Below are positions 61,784 to 64,000 of a DNA stretch of 64,000 nucleotides, one piece after another. The stretch's first letter is position 1. Each line of letters starts with the position of its first letter. The position numbers were made by a program, and so were the translations under genes. This DNA comes from Saccharum officinarum (taxonomy: Eukaryota; Streptophyta; Magnoliopsida; Poales; Poaceae). The DNA lies in contig CM036225.1 of NCBI GenBank assembly GCA_020631735.1, forward strand, positions 65,584,662 to 65,648,661. Direction: 5' to 3'. The notes under the pieces are model-generated. The model ran no database searches, was not told the DNA's origin, and was given only the letters and a program-made list of their open reading frames with translations.

Positions 61784-62587
61784 CTTAGTTCTTGATCATG
61801 GAGGTGGGCCGCAGTGCCTAGAAACTTGTAAAGAACAAGTAGTTTCTTTTATGTAGTTTGGTCGAGCAAACTTTTATCATTTAAACAGTTGCCTTAGTCG
61901 AATTAAGACTATTAGCGTTTTTATAGGCAAGTTGATGTGTTTCGACCCCTTTTTTTGTTATTAAGAACGGAAAGCATGTGGTGGGCGAGAAAACTTTGAT
62001 TACACGGGTGAGCAAGATCACCGTAGCTGTGGGGGCATAGGCTTTATGTAGTTTGACCCATTTTTCCTCAAAGTTGTCTTCTGAGACCATTTGCTTTTTG
62101 TTCTTATCATCAAGAGAGATGTCAGATGCAAAGAGTGTGAGTATTAAATACTCATATTGGCCCCCACGTGAGGCTTGACCCTTGGCCATTGCCAGGGTTG
62201 GTAAAAAAGGTTGGTGTGGTCCAATTCATCCTGACTCTAAGATTGCAAGGTTTGAGGTGCGGGCAAAAAAGACTCTGATCACGTTGGAGAGCAAAAGCAC
62301 CGTAGCCACTGAGGCGTGGGTTTTTTTTGTAGTCCACCCAGTTTTACTCAATGTCTATTTTCCACAACCTCTTGCCTTGAGCCCTTAAGTAAGAAAGGGT
62401 CGGATGCAAAGTGTGTTAATGAAAATGTATATACCCCTGTCACCCCCTAAGCGAGGCCCGACCCCTAGCCGCTGTAGGGGTTGGGTGTCACTTAAAAAGC
62501 GAGGAAGTGACATTAGAACCGCTAAGAGAAAGCACTTTTCATTTCAGAAACACTATTTTCCATAAGTACATTGGTGACTTAGAAAAA
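61784..62587. repeat. Two diverged tandem copies of a ~280-bp unit between antisense gene and pol
   Basis: Matching landmarks recur about 280 bp apart: CACCGTAGC at 62019 and 62298; GTC(A/G)GATGCAAAG at about 62118 and 62399; GAGGC(T/C)(T/C)GACC at 62170 and 62453, each followed by a Pro-codon-free, G/T-rich stretch ending in GGTTGG. The unit is non-coding. Tandem repeats in the 3' region are a known habit of Tat-lineage elements and a source of satellite DNA. Confidence 0.65.
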
Positions 62588-64000
62588 CTAGGGGTAGAAA
62601 CGACGTAGCTGCTCAATGTTCCATGCATTGGTGAAGACTTCGCCATCAGCGGTCTTGAGCTTGTAGGTGCCAAGCTTGAGGACTTCCACGAAGATGTATG
62701 GTCCTTTCCATGGTAGCAATATCTTGTGGTGATCCTTGTTGCTCTGGACAAGGTGGAGGACCAAGTCCCTGATGTTGAAAGCACGACTCCAGACCCGACA
62801 GCTGTGGTACCGGTGTAAGGCCTGCTGGTACTTGGCAAAGTGGAGGAGAGCAATGTCACGGGCTTCGTCGGGTTGGTCCAAGGCGTCCTCTAGGAACTCC
62901 TGGGCCTCTAGCTCCTTGTACATCATGACCCTCGGTGCCCCATAGTTGAGATCAGTCGGGAGGACTGCTTCGGTGCCGTAGACCATGAAGAAAGGTGTGT
63001 GGCCGGTTGCCCGGCTTTAGGTCATCCTTTGGCTCCATAGCACCACAGAAAGCTTCGCAACCCATCGCCTCCAAACTTGTTGAGCTTGTTGAAGATCCTA
63101 GGATTTATCCCTTGCAAGACCATGCCATTTGCATGCTTAACCTGCCTGCTCATGCGGGGGTGTGCCCGGCAGCCCAGTTGACGCGGATGTGGTACTTGTC
63201 ACAGAATGTGAAGAAATTTTCCCCGTGAACTATGTGCCATTGTTAGTGATGATGGAGTTTGAGACCCCAAACCAGTGGATGATGTCATGAAAGAAGAGCA
63301 TGCTTGCTCAGATTTGATCTTGGTGATCGGTCACGCTTCTATCCACGTTTTGAACTTGTTTAACAACGACATGGAGATGCGTGTAACCCCTAGGTGCCTT
63401 CTTGAGGGGCCCAACCAGATCAAGCCCCTAGACCACGAATGGCCACATGATGGGGATCATCTGGAGCGCTTGGGCTGGCAAATGGGTTTGTCGAGCATAG
63501 TACTGGCACCCTTCATAGGTGCATACGATCTTCTCGGTGTTGGCTACGGTAGTTGGCCAGTAGAAGCCTTGCCAGAACGTGTTTTTGACGAGAGTTCTTG
63601 GCCCGATGTGGTGTCCATAGGTCCCACCGTGGATGTCTTTCAGCAGCCACCTCCCTTGTTCGGTCGGGATGCAGCGCTACAGGAGCTTGGTGTGACTCTT
63701 TTTGTAGAGTTCTCCCTCAATGATGGCGAAGGACTTAGTATGGTGGGTGAGCCATCAGACCTCTGTCTTGTTCATTAGGAGCACTTCATGGATGAGGCAA
63801 TCGAAGTAAGGGATCCTCCAGTCAGGCGAGGGGCAGACCCTACAGCTGGGTCATCGTCGTACTTTCTAGTTGGATCCCCATCGATCTCCATGACCTCAGG
63901 GCCAGATAGAGACGATGGGGAGCTAGCCCTCGAGTCTGGGATGGGTAGCACGTTGCCAGCCCCAGCCCTCGAGCCTAAGGTGGGCGGCTTGTTGCCAGCC
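62588..64000 (-). pseudogene. Tat-lineage Gypsy pol, integrase part, degenerate and cut by the window edge
   Basis: The minus-strand frame 62986-62588 (132 codons) is the C-terminal end of a Gypsy integrase: MVYGTEAVLPTDLNYGAPRV, then LLPWKGPYIFVEVL and a terminal NIEQLRRFYP, as in Tat/Athila-group proteins. Upstream (62987-64000, read leftward) the integrase core and zinc-binding part can be followed on the minus strand but are broken by stops and shifts. RT would lie beyond the right edge. Its orientation, opposite to the gene at 45280-61783, defines the Tat-type arrangement. Confidence 0.8.

Noticed and set aside
63275..63778. 167-codon plus-strand frame near the right edge
   Set aside because: It is the antisense of the degenerate Tat integrase, which is recognisable on the minus strand.

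Overview
This window is nuclear DNA from a large, transposon-rich grass genome. It has intron-containing genes, a GC-rich first exon typical of grasses, grass MITEs, and nested LTR retrotransposons whose primer-binding sites match initiator tRNA-Met. Protein similarity and repeat style point to a panicoid grass, perhaps Andropogoneae (the sorghum/sugarcane/Miscanthus group). That placement is inference; no species is identified.

Layout. Positions 1-10,100 are a gene island: an undecided GC-rich segment at the left edge, then two convergent complete genes. The first (1272-4337, +, 5 exons, 251 aa) is a TOM2A-like tetraspanin. Its last intron carries a 5'-truncated RTE-type LINE with a perfect 17-bp target duplication. 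The second (5430-9715, -, 8 exons, 1015 aa) is the E1 subunit of mitochondrial 2-oxoglutarate dehydrogenase. From 10.1 to 16.0 kb there is a MITE and a poorly defined transcript-like or gene-fragment region, possibly Helitron cargo, since a Helitron-type 3' end lies at about 31.1 kb on the far side of the next insertion.

16,026-31,026 is one 15.0-kb LTR element with two 5,442-bp LTRs, a 5-bp target duplication (AGTAC), a PBS and a PPT, but no recognisable gag or pol. It is a large non-autonomous derivative (LARD-like) lying on the minus strand. 31,840-43,997 is a second, coding Ty3/Gypsy chromovirus, also on the minus strand, with 2,927-bp LTRs, TSD TTTCA, an extra ORF upstream of gag, a gag, and an intact 1,173-codon protease-RT-RNaseH-integrase-chromodomain ORF. 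The two share PBS type, PPT, terminal bases and a post-PPT motif, so the second is a plausible relative of the enzyme source for the first.

44-64 kb is a three-layer nest. The outer layer is an old Tat-lineage Gypsy element, with degenerate integrase on the minus strand at the right edge and a plus-strand antisense gene (putative gypsy-type transposon domain plus acidic and coiled-coil parts) running from 45.3 to 61.8 kb. That antisense gene is split by a SIRE-type solo LTR (46,023-59,016, minus orientation). The solo LTR is in turn split by an 11.2-kb SIRE-type Copia element (47,552-58,718, plus, TSD CCCTC) with nearly complete but nonsense-mutated gag and pol.

By hand-counted LTR differences the order of insertion is Copia (about 1.8%), chromovirus (about 0.5%), LARD (about 0.3%), so the largest insertions are very recent. 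Apart from the two cellular genes, no host pathway is encoded here; the interest lies in the transposon biology.
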